IMG/VR virus record: IMGVR_UViG_3300033153_001846
Span: 1 to 44,503 of that record
Source of the DNA: a virus
Length of the DNA: 44,503 nucleotides
Direction: 5' to 3' (one strand)
Both the position numbers and the translations under genes were made by a program. Shown piece by piece: positions 4,742-11,836 of the stretch (its first letter is position 1; every line of letters starts with the position of its first letter). Below the pieces are notes generated by a model. It was not told the origin of the DNA. It worked only from the letters and a program-made list of their open reading frames with translations, and searched no databases.

Positions 4742-7044
4742 TGACCCCTATACAAAGTATACAGCCTTTTATAGACTTAGAGCTACATACTATACCTCTT
4801 AATGGAAAGCACATCAAGAGAGACAGTAAAGGTAAAAAACACGGGTTTTCTATGCCTTCTAATTGGCAAGAACAGTATTCAAAACATCTTAATGAGTTAG
4901 CTACTCCTCTAGGTGGTCTTATAACTGGTAAGGATGGTCTAGTAGCTATAGATTGCGATGACAAGAAGACTTATGACCTATTCCGTCAATTAGACTCAGC
5001 TAACACAGCCTACTTTAACTCTATAGGGAAACTAGATAAGAAGGGTAATCTACTAGAGTGTGGTACTATATTATATAAACATGATGATAGTTTACCTATA
5101 TCTTTTAGAACTAATAATGGATATGACCTAGACTATTATAACGGAAGTGGGTTTGTATTTCTACCTACAGTACATAATGAAACTAAGACAGTGTGGCTAG
5201 AGAATGATAACAAACTATATAATCAAGATGGACTAGAGGTTATATTTCACTCTATGCCCTCTACAGTTAAAGACCTATTAGAGTTACTACACGTTAGACC
5301 TGAGCCAGCTAAGACAATAGCTACGACTACTACCTCACTATCTAGTAGAGGTTTTCTAGCTAAGGCATTAGTCGGAGTAGACTTTAAAGAGTATAATCCT
5401 TTAGTTACTAAGATATTAACTCCTAAAGAGTATAGGTCGGCTAAGTATGTTAAGCAAGGACATTTACACCCTAATGATATTCAAGGAAGTGGACATATGT
5501 ACCTATTTAAGATAGCTTGTATATTAGCTGGAGATAACACAGTAGATAAGGATTTGTTTAGAGATATAATGGACTATCTTAATCAACTATGGGATGAGCC
5601 TATGTCAGATAAACTTCTAGAGAAGACTATTATAGCTCCTATAATTAGTGGGCGTTCTATTAATCAGACTACTGGAGACCCTTATTGGACATATGACGAG
5701 AATTGGGAGACTGTAGCTGGCTGGAGTGTAATAGATAAAATGGATGGGTATCTATGGGATATATTCTATGACCCTTTTAAATCTCAATATTTCTTATATA
5801 ATACAATTACAGAACGTATAGAGCAAAGAGACGATGAGAGCAGACTTATTAAGCATATTAGAGCCTCTACTATAGGTAAATTTAATCAAGCAGAGGTTAT
5901 TCAAGAAATGAATAATTTATTAACTATAGTAGAACCATCTCAAGACTTTGGCTATCTAAATGATGATATGAATTTTAACTTATTTAAACCTACAGAGTCT
6001 CTTAAGGTTCTACATGACCCTGAGGCATATGCAGATAGTTATAAAATACCTACAGAGTTTATAGACTATATGGAGCATTTTATACCTAGTGAGCAACAGC
6101 GTAATTACTTATTATCTCTAATTAGAACTAAATTGACTACATTTAATTATAGTCCAGTAGTTCCTTATATAATAGGAGTTCAAGGTAGTGGTAAAAATAC
6201 TCTAATTAGTGTTATAGCTAATATGCTAGGGCATCAATATGTAGTACCTGATGTAACTGGTTCACAGTTCATAGAGAAGTATAATGACTGGATGGTAGAT
6301 AAATACGTAGTACATTTAAATGAAATGGCTGAGACACTACCTACAGCTAAGGAACGTAAAGAAGCTCAAGGTAAGCTAAAGACTTACACTGGTTCTACTA
6401 TAATGCAAGTAAGAGCTATGAGAACTGGATATGTACAAACTGAAATGAGAGCTATGTTTATTATGACAGCTAACTCTAGTCCACTTACTATAGAGGATAA
6501 GGATAGAAGGTTATATTATATTAGTACACCTAATGTGTTTGATTTCAGTCCTCAATGTCAAGCGTCTAGTCCTACAGCTATATATAATGCTATTATGAGA
6601 CAGACTAAAGATATAGCATATTATCTAGCTACAGAGATAGAGAACCTAAGTGATATGGACTATATTAGAGCACCTGAACACGAAGGTAAAAATAGTATGA
6701 TATTTCTTAGTCTTAATACCTCTAATAAAATTGGATGGGCATTAGCTAATGGAGAGTTTGATTTACTAGTAGACTTCCTTATTAATCCAGACCCTTTATT
6801 TGAAGATAAAGAGAGTGGACGTGTTACTTTAGCTAGCCTAGTTAAAGTCTATGAGGAGCAGAGTAAAACAGATGATGCAGAGCATACTATGTCAACTATA
6901 ATGAAGCAGGTAGGTCTAGACCAAAAGAGAGGCAGTGCTAACGCTAAATATTATATAATAGATGGACTAGCTGATTATAATTATAAAATGCCTATATCAG
7001 ATGATGAGGCTGAAACTATACCACTAGAGGAGGTAAGAACATGA
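4741..7044 (+). CDS. Primase-polymerase / SF3 (D5-like) replicative helicase, 767 aa
   Basis: This is a bifunctional replication initiator and helicase. The N-terminal ~180 residues fit a PrimPol (archaeo-eukaryotic primase) domain, with VAIDCDD giving the acidic D71/D73 pair and a glycine-containing GSGFVFLP segment near 135-142. The C-terminal part is a superfamily 3 helicase: Walker A GVQGSGKNT (479-487), Walker B VVHLNEMAE (about 523-531), motif C FIMTANS (573-579) and a probable arginine finger at R589/R590. Such fusions prime and unwind DNA at phage forks, where T7 uses gp4. It overlaps its neighbours by 1 and 4 bp. The length and domain order are normal for the family. It likely pairs with the family A polymerase at 11826. 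Confidence 0.88.
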   Translation: MTPIQSIQPFIDLELHTIPLNGKHIKRDSKGKKHGFSMPSNWQEQYSKHLNELATPLGGLITGKDGLVAIDCDDKKTYDLFRQLDSANTAYFNSIGKLDKKGNLLECGTILYKHDDSLPISFRTNNGYDLDYYNGSGFVFLPTVHNETKTVWLENDNKLYNQDGLEVIFHSMPSTVKDLLELLHVRPEPAKTIATTTTSLSSRGFLAKALVGVDFKEYNPLVTKILTPKEYRSAKYVKQGHLHPNDIQGSGHMYLFKIACILAGDNTVDKDLFRDIMDYLNQLWDEPMSDKLLEKTIIAPIISGRSINQTTGDPYWTYDENWETVAGWSVIDKMDGYLWDIFYDPFKSQYFLYNTITERIEQRDDESRLIKHIRASTIGKFNQAEVIQEMNNLLTIVEPSQDFGYLNDDMNFNLFKPTESLKVLHDPEAYADSYKIPTEFIDYMEHFIPSEQQRNYLLSLIRTKLTTFNYSPVVPYIIGVQGSGKNTLISVIANMLGHQYVVPDVTGSQFIEKYNDWMVDKYVVHLNEMAETLPTAKERKEAQGKLKTYTGSTIMQVRAMRTGYVQTEMRAMFIMTANSSPLTIEDKDRRLYYISTPNVFDFSPQCQASSPTAIYNAIMRQTKDIAYYLATEIENLSDMDYIRAPEHEGKNSMIFLSLNTSNKIGWALANGEFDLLVDFLINPDPLFEDKESGRVTLASLVKVYEEQSKTDDAEHTMSTIMKQVGLDQKRGSANAKYYIIDGLADYNYKMPISDDEAETIPLEEVRT

Positions 7045-7268
7045 TTAGTACTAAAAGAGGTAGAGTAGGAGCTATAGACTATATAGATATAGAAACTAGA
7101 ATAGATAATGAAAGACTAAGTATGGCTAAGCTGATATATAAACAAATAGATAAAGAGGTTATAGAGAATATGCCTCAAGATATATTAGAGGAATTACAGA
7201 AATTAGTAAATGCAGAGTTAGAAGATAGAGAGTTAGATAGTGTAAATATATTTAATGGAGGAAGATAA
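7041..7268 (+). CDS. Hypothetical protein, 75 aa
   Basis: A small, highly charged, largely helical protein with no known motif. Its start overlaps the stop of the primase-helicase gene by 4 bp and its stop overlaps the next helicase start by one base, so it is translated as part of the replication operon. It might be an accessory factor of one of these helicases, but the sequence gives no direct sign. Confidence 0.65.
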   Translation: MISTKRGRVGAIDYIDIETRIDNERLSMAKLIYKQIDKEVIENMPQDILEELQKLVNAELEDRELDSVNIFNGGR

Positions 7269-8563
7269 TGGAAATAGGAGACATAGAGTATAACTATAGA
7301 CAACCAATAAACTTCGTAATTGGGTTTGCTGGTAGCGGTAAGAGTACAGAGTTAGCTAAAAGATGGAGACCAAACTGGTTAGTATTAACACCTACACATA
7401 AAGCTAAAGGAGTCTTAGAAGCTAAAGGTATTAATAATGTATATACTATACATAGTGTATTAAAGTTAGTACCTACATTGAATGAGAATATGCGTAGAGG
7501 TCAGAAAATGCAAAGGTTATCGAGAATAGGAGAGACAGACCTAAGTTCCATAACACATATAGCTATTGATGAGTTCTCTATGATTAATACATATATAATG
7601 GATATGTTATTAAATGCTTTACCAGCAGATGCTAATGTAACTATATTTGGAGACCCTTATCAGCTACCTCCAGTAGACGGAGACCCAGTAGACCCTGAAT
7701 GGTATACAGATAAGATTACAGAGCTAACAGTACAATATAGAGCTGAAGCACCTGATGTAGTCGAGACATTTATGAGATTTATGAATTATATTAAAGGTAC
7801 TGGAGAGATGGATTTAAGAGTTAATCTGCCACATGGTACTATTAAAGGCTTTAATCCAGCTACAGATAGAGCATTAGCTTATACTAATCAAAGAGTATTA
7901 GAGCTTAATGATGCTATAGCTAAAGAGCTTAAACTACCTAAAGAGATTAGTATAGGGGAAGAGATTTCTATTAATGGGGTTATAGGTAAGTTAGTTGATA
8001 CTCCAGTAGATATAGAGTATGAGCCATTACATATATATCCTAAATGTTTATCTAAGGGTAAGCTAATGACTGAAAGGAAGTTAGAAGATGCTATAGAGAA
8101 GGTTGAAGATGATATGGCTAAATTCGGTACTGATATTAATCAATGGGAAGTAGCTTATATAGAGATAGACGATACTATATATTCTTTTAGTTTAGACCTA
8201 GACCACTATGCAAACTCTAAGATAAGAAAAGGTCTAGTAGAAGAGGCACAGTTTAGCCTTATAGAAGAGTATGACTTAGCTAAGGATATAGACCTAAAGG
8301 ACTGGTGCAGGAATAATAAAAATAGCCATACTGTTAGACGTGGTAAAGCATGGAGTAATTTTCTATTACATCAAGGTCTTATATGGGATATGAGACGTCC
8401 TTTTGCTTCTACAGTACATAAAGCACAAGGACAAGAGTTTGATACAGTATATATAGCTCAAGATGATATGAAGAAAGCTATACGTAATGGGTATTATGAG
8501 CAGTACGCTAGACTAATGTATGTAGCCTTATCTAGAGCTATTAAGAAGGTGGTTATAGTGTAA
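7268..8563 (+). CDS. SF1B DNA helicase, Dda/RecD-like, 431 aa
   Basis: The full set of superfamily 1 motifs is visible: Walker A GFAGSGKST (19-27), THKAKGVL (motif Ia), motif II AIDEFS (DEFS 101-104), motif III GDPYQLPPV (128-136), a QYRAE motif IV, VHKAQGQEFD (motif V) and YVALSRAI near the C-terminus (motif VI). This is the architecture of short 5'-3' helicases such as T4 Dda, used to start replication, clear proteins from DNA and aid recombination. It sits between two helpers in the replication operon, with a GGAGGAAGATA ribosome site before the ATG. It ends with TAATG, a one-base overlap with the next gene. Confidence 0.9.
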   Translation: MEIGDIEYNYRQPINFVIGFAGSGKSTELAKRWRPNWLVLTPTHKAKGVLEAKGINNVYTIHSVLKLVPTLNENMRRGQKMQRLSRIGETDLSSITHIAIDEFSMINTYIMDMLLNALPADANVTIFGDPYQLPPVDGDPVDPEWYTDKITELTVQYRAEAPDVVETFMRFMNYIKGTGEMDLRVNLPHGTIKGFNPATDRALAYTNQRVLELNDAIAKELKLPKEISIGEEISINGVIGKLVDTPVDIEYEPLHIYPKCLSKGKLMTERKLEDAIEKVEDDMAKFGTDINQWEVAYIEIDDTIYSFSLDLDHYANSKIRKGLVEEAQFSLIEEYDLAKDIDLKDWCRNNKNSHTVRRGKAWSNFLLHQGLIWDMRRPFASTVHKAQGQEFDTVYIAQDDMKKAIRNGYYEQYARLMYVALSRAIKKVVIV

Positions 8564-8766
8564 TGACAGATATATTAATAGGGTGCAGAACTATTGTACC
8601 TAATGGTAAAGATAGATACTTTAATATGAAAATGACTGTAGAGTATTATCCAACTAAAGAAGATAGTGAGGAGTTAAAAGAGTTCCTAACTCCCCATACA
8701 CCTAATATAATAGATGATATAGTCTATATAATGGACAAAGGAGACATAATATGGAAAAGAGAATAG
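8563..8766 (+). CDS. Hypothetical protein, 67 aa
   Basis: A small soluble protein of unknown family, moderately acidic. It starts in the TAATG overlap with the helicase gene and overlaps the next gene by 16 bp. No motif is recognised. Confidence 0.6.
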   Translation: MTDILIGCRTIVPNGKDRYFNMKMTVEYYPTKEDSEELKEFLTPHTPNIIDDIVYIMDKGDIIWKRE

Positions 8767-8948
8767 AGGAATTAGAGGATGTGCTAGAACATACACTAGC
8801 TAAACTAGATGATATTAGTGTATTAACACCTATATGTGCTAATTGTGGAGCTATATATCTAATAGAAAAAGGGTATCATTATGAGTGTAAAATTTGCAAG
8901 TTTAATACCTCTAAGATACTTATAAAGTATAAAAGGCTACCAAAATGA
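8751..8948 (+). CDS. Zinc-ribbon protein, 65 aa
   Basis: Two CxxC pairs (CANCGAIYL near 29-32 and CKICKF near 46-49) separated by about 13 residues are typical of a zinc ribbon. They are preceded by an N-terminal charged helix (RIEELEDVLEHTLAKL) that could be a coiled coil. Zinc ribbons in phage operons usually bind nucleic acid or a protein partner. AAAGGAGACATAAT precedes the ATG inside the upstream gene. Its specific role is unknown. Confidence 0.65.
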   Translation: MEKRIEELEDVLEHTLAKLDDISVLTPICANCGAIYLIEKGYHYECKICKFNTSKILIKYKRLPK

Positions 8949-9217
8949 AACTAGTAGAATTAGTTGATGGTAGTTATAGGGTTATAGATAAGAAAAAGCG
9001 TATAGCTAAATTATCAAAACCTATAGTTGATGTACTTGATATATACTTTATTAGATGGGTATCTACTACAGATGAAGTTATAACGGATGAATATACAGAA
9101 CTGACTGATGAAGCTAGTTCTTATAAACAGTTATTACATTATGTAACTAAGTCTCTATTAGATGATATACCTATTAGATATATACATAGTTACTTACTAA
9201 ATAACAAAAGGAGTTAA
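8945..9217 (+). CDS. Hypothetical protein, 90 aa
   Basis: A soluble protein of unknown family. It starts with a short beta-like segment (VELVDGSYRVIDKKKR) and has a helical C-terminal half. It overlaps the zinc-ribbon gene by 4 bp (ATGA), so the two are probably coupled. No catalytic motif is seen. Confidence 0.6.
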   Translation: MKLVELVDGSYRVIDKKKRIAKLSKPIVDVLDIYFIRWVSTTDEVITDEYTELTDEASSYKQLLHYVTKSLLDDIPIRYIHSYLLNNKRS

Positions 9218-9218
9218 T

Positions 9219-9509
9219 ATGATAGGGTTAGATATAGAAGAGATAGAGGTTAAAGATGATTACTTTAGAGAATTATGTCCTGAGGTGTTTGAGCCTATAC
9301 AGTTACTAAACAGCTCATCTAATATGGATTATAGTTATAGACCTAAAGTAATAGATGATGAGCTAGGTTTAGAGGTAGTAGAGAAGGAGACTATAGAGTC
9401 TAAGTATAGCATTAAATTAGACAAAGATAACCCATTCCATAGAAGCCTACAGAAGTTCTTTGATAGAACAGGTTTTTTGACACCTAAGCAATTAAATGCT
9501 TTAAACTAG
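9219..9509 (+). CDS. Hypothetical acidic protein, 96 aa
   Basis: The first 75 residues are acidic (LDIEEIEVKDDYF and LGLEVVEKETIE). The C-terminal tail (HRSLQKFFDRTGFLTPKQLNAL) resembles short helical binding segments. It is the last gene before a promoter at 9528. AAAAGGAG precedes the ATG. No family is recognised. Confidence 0.6.
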   Translation: MIGLDIEEIEVKDDYFRELCPEVFEPIQLLNSSSNMDYSYRPKVIDDELGLEVVEKETIESKYSIKLDKDNPFHRSLQKFFDRTGFLTPKQLNALN

Positions 9510-9527
9510 TTTTTATGTAAAATATGT

Positions 9528-9533
9528 TATAAT
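9528..9533 (+). promoter_or_regulatory. Promoter for the single-strand DNA-binding protein operon
   Basis: TATAAT at 9528-9533, preceded by a T-rich stretch (TTTTTATGTAAAATATG), lies 105 bases upstream of the ATG at 9638. The leader contains a small GCTATAGAGATAGC dyad near 9591-9604. No clear -35 box is present. Confidence 0.5.
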
Positions 9534-9637
9534 TGTACTTACAAAGGGAAGAGACCCGCCTTAAAGAATTTAGGTCACAGACAGATAGAGAGCTATAGAG
9601 ATAGCAGAACAACAGAATATATATAAGGAACAGAACA

Positions 9638-10276
9638 ATGGCATACCCAAAAGAAAAATTTACGACTCCTAAAGGTAACTTAAAGTGGGCATTTGTAGAT
9701 GGTCTAGGTAAAGAGACCAAAAAGAATAGTGGAGAGTATAAGTACTCAGTAGTAATTAAGGCACATGAAGACCTACAAGAGGTTAAAGATGCTATAGCTA
9801 CTATTGACCAATTCTGGAAAGATAATAAGCCTAAACAAGCTAAACCACGTCCTAAAACTGCGGCATATAAATATGAGGAAGATGAAGAGACTGGAGAGCG
9901 TACTGGGTTTGTATACTTTGGTATGAGTACAGTTACTAAATTCCCTAGTAACGATGCCAAAGTAGTTAAAATTTTTACGGCTAAAGCACCAGTTAGAGAA
10001 GTATCTCTAGGAGGTAAAAAGATTGGTGAAGACTCTTTAGGTAGAGGTATTGGTACATTAGCTATCTATGAATATGAAGGTTCATTCGGTACTACATTGT
10101 ATCTTGATGCACTTAGCCTATCTAAGTTCGTAGAGTATGTAGGTGGTGTAGACGTTAATGATGTAGAGACAGATGATGATGCAGAAGATATTGGTTTAGA
10201 TGAAACAGTAGTAGGTACTGATGCAGTAGCTACTGGTGGAGCTGAGCAAGACGATACTAATGTACCGAGAACGTAA
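9638..10276 (+). CDS. Single-stranded DNA-binding protein, T7 gp2.5/DUF2815-like, 212 aa
   Basis: The start (FTTPKGNLKWAFVDGLG) and the alternating strand pattern up to residue ~165 match the OB-fold SSB family found in T7-like and many other phages. The last ~45 residues are strongly acidic (DVETDDDAEDIGLDE), the tail that contacts polymerase and helicase in this family. It coats single-stranded DNA at the fork and promotes annealing. It has its own promoter (9528), and AAGGAACAGAACA precedes the ATG, consistent with high expression. Its codon use is richer in preferred codons than its neighbours. Confidence 0.8.
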   Translation: MAYPKEKFTTPKGNLKWAFVDGLGKETKKNSGEYKYSVVIKAHEDLQEVKDAIATIDQFWKDNKPKQAKPRPKTAAYKYEEDEETGERTGFVYFGMSTVTKFPSNDAKVVKIFTAKAPVREVSLGGKKIGEDSLGRGIGTLAIYEYEGSFGTTLYLDALSLSKFVEYVGGVDVNDVETDDDAEDIGLDETVVGTDAVATGGAEQDDTNVPRT

Positions 10277-10557
10277 TGTTTGTAGCTAATCTTAAAAACG
10301 CTATAGACTCTAATGAAGGTAAAATTCCATTATGGTTCACAGAACAACATCTTAACAGTGCTAAAGTAACACATGCTCAAGTTACACCTAATACAAGAGT
10401 ATGTGTAATTACATTAACTACTGGACATGACCTAGTAGGTTATGCTCAAGTACTAGATGCTGAGAATGATGTAGAACTTGTAGGTCAAGAGATAGCATAT
10501 AACAATGCTAAAGAAGAGATATGGAGAGTGTTTGGCTCTATTGGAAAAGTTATATAA
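10276..10557 (+). CDS. Gp49-like phage protein, 93 aa
   Basis: The segment NTRVCVITLTTGHDLVGYA, followed by VELVGQEIAYNNAKEEIW, matches the pattern of the Phage_gp49_66 family (a short TVC..LTL.nG...G motif, then a dEIG..A...A...iW motif). Its function is not established. It overlaps the SSB gene by one base and is the last gene before the structured non-coding region at 10558. Confidence 0.65.
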   Translation: MFVANLKNAIDSNEGKIPLWFTEQHLNSAKVTHAQVTPNTRVCVITLTTGHDLVGYAQVLDAENDVELVGQEIAYNNAKEEIWRVFGSIGKVI

Positions 10558-10563
10558 ATAGCT

Positions 10564-10589
10564 AGAAGACTGATTAAACCCAGTCTTCT
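10564..10589 (+). terminator. First hairpin after the Gp49-like gene
   Basis: Nine perfect base pairs (AGAAGACTG with CAGTCTTCT) lie around an 8-base loop, 6 bases after the stop codon. The following ATGGTGTTTATTC is only partly T-rich, so it may end some transcripts or protect the 3' end of the SSB message while letting others continue into the hairpin cascade. Confidence 0.45.
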
Positions 10590-10860
10590 ATGGTGTTTAT
10601 TCACCCTCTATCAGGATATGCCGATTGGGTTCGGGCAATAGAGAGACTAGTTTATTCACTAGTCTACAAATTAAAGGAGTCACTACCTTATAATAGTGGC
10701 GTACTTTGTTTTAAAAAATATCAAATATGTTGGCTGATAGGAAAGACTATCAAACCCAAGAGCTAGAGACATACTAGGTATGTCCATGTAAGGCTAGCTC
10801 TATTATATTGTCATGGTGGTTAGAGATTTTTTACTTCCTCCCTTTACTCTAGCCACTATG

Positions 10861-10875
10861 AGAGTATAATACTCT
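10861..10875 (+). promoter_or_regulatory. Promoter -10 inside a perfect palindrome
   Basis: AGAGTATAATACTCT is a perfect 15-bp palindrome with TATAAT at 10865-10870, only 17 bases before the ATG at 10888. A -35-like TTTACT is at 10843-10848. Transcription from it would give a very short leader. The palindrome could be bound by a repressor. Confidence 0.5.
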
Positions 10876-10887
10876 GAAAGGTACAAA

Positions 10888-11403
10888 ATGACACCACAGA
10901 AACTTGCAGAATTGAGACAACAGACAGAAAAAGCTTTAGAGAAAAAACTACAGCTTAACCATATAGCTAACGATAGAGGCTTAACTGATATATCTTATTA
11001 TGATAAGAGACTATTAAACCTTAAAGGTAAAAAGGTAAGTATTTTAGCAACTGAGACAGATATACTAACTAAACTACAAGAAGTATTAACTAAACATAAA
11101 CTAAATAAAGGTATAGGTCTTCATATTACTATGAATGGATATACTACACCAATAGGTAGAGCAGATTATTTTGATAGGTTAGAGTTTTCTATTAGATGGT
11201 ATGTAGTTAAACATGAAGTATCTATCCATCTAGTTAGTGAGTTGACTAAGAAAGCTTTGACTAATATAGTTAGACCTAAAAATTGGAAAGATAATAACTA
11301 TAGTGAATTTATATTAGATTGTAGTTTAATGACTTTATTTAAAGAAGGTACAATAACTATGGATGAAGTTATACTGAAAAGTAATGAGGATTGTGAATTA
11401 TGA
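10888..11403 (+). CDS. Hypothetical protein, 171 aa
   Basis: I do not recognise this family. It begins with a charged helix (PQKLAELRQQTEKALEKKLQL), then has an alpha/beta body including a strand-rich middle (GIGLHITMNGYTTPIG, then FSIRWYVVKHEVSIHLV). There is no membrane segment. It is the first gene after the hairpin region, with its own palindromic promoter. GAAAGG lies 6 bases before the ATG. It overlaps the next gene by 4 bp. Confidence 0.65.
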   Translation: MTPQKLAELRQQTEKALEKKLQLNHIANDRGLTDISYYDKRLLNLKGKKVSILATETDILTKLQEVLTKHKLNKGIGLHITMNGYTTPIGRADYFDRLEFSIRWYVVKHEVSIHLVSELTKKALTNIVRPKNWKDNNYSEFILDCSLMTLFKEGTITMDEVILKSNEDCEL

Positions 11404-11594
11404 CAGTAGAATACTTAGTTAAGAGTAATGATGGAGGGTATATAGATAAACACTATGAGTCTTTTGTAGTTAAACAAGAGGCTAGTAAGTTTAAGAGCTT
11501 AAAAGAGATAGAAGACTATTTCAAAGAAGTGTCATATCTAGGGTATGAAGAGACCTTTACAATAGAGTTAATTATAGGAGTATATTCATGTTAG
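11400..11594 (+). CDS. Hypothetical protein, 64 aa
   Basis: A small soluble protein with an alternating strand-helix pattern (TVEYLVKSNDGG, then a Lys/Glu-rich helix, then TFTIELIIGVYS). It starts in an ATGA overlap with the upstream gene and overlaps the following gene by 7 bp. Unknown family. Confidence 0.6.
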   Translation: MTVEYLVKSNDGGYIDKHYESFVVKQEASKFKSLKEIEDYFKEVSYLGYEETFTIELIIGVYSC

Positions 11595-11836
11595 AAGTAT
11601 TGGAAGCATATCATAAGACTAAAATGAAAGTTATAGAGAAAGATATAGAGATAAAAAAGCTAGAGAAGCAACTATATGATTCTAATAAAGCTTTAGAAGA
11701 TACATATAAGAAAGAGGATTTAGCCACTTTATTTAGTATATATACAGACTCTATATTCATTAAAGACTCTAATACACTATTAGCATGGTTTAAAGGTACA
11801 ATACCTTTTCCTAAGGATACATCTAATGATAGTTAA
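11588..11836 (+). CDS. Small coiled-coil protein, 82 aa
   Basis: Residues 1-45 are a continuous charged helix with heptad-like Leu/Ile spacing (KVIEKDIEIKKLEKQLYDSN). The rest is a short alpha/beta tail. It overlaps the DNA polymerase gene by 11 bp, so the two are translated together and it may be a polymerase accessory factor, though no motif shows this. Confidence 0.6.
   Translation: MLEVLEAYHKTKMKVIEKDIEIKKLEKQLYDSNKALEDTYKKEDLATLFSIYTDSIFIKDSNTLLAWFKGTIPFPKDTSNDS

Larger units (their letters stand above)
10558..10887 (+). ncRNA. Structured non-coding region: cascade of hairpins
   Basis: No gene fits in these 330 bp, but perfect or near-perfect inverted repeats follow one another: AGAAGACTG/CAGTCTTCT (10564-10572, 10581-10589), CTCTAT/ATAGAG (about 10607-10643), AGACTAGT/ACTAGTCT (10644-10651, 10658-10665), GTCACTA/TAGTGGC (10679-10700), TGATAG/CTATCA (10735-10752), AGAGCTAG/CTAGCTCT enclosing GACATAC/GTATGTC (10759-10801), and CATGGTGGTTAGAG/CTCTAGCCACTATG (10812-10860, 14 pairs with two G-U). 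The arrangement implies a transcript of several stacked stems, either a stable small RNA or a multi-element 3'/5' UTR between the SSB operon and the polymerase operon. It is not a tRNA. Confidence 0.6.

Noticed and set aside
9484-9960. 158-codon minus-strand frame opposite the SSB gene
   Set aside because: It is antisense to the well-supported SSB gene and its promoter. Its hydrophobic, Ser/Leu-rich composition is what the reverse frame of an AT-rich gene gives.
10621-10660. GGGTTCGGGC resembling a tRNA T-arm
   Set aside because: The loop between plausible stem pairs has the wrong length (6 or 8 bases rather than 7), and no acceptor stem, D-arm or CCA-type end fits around it.
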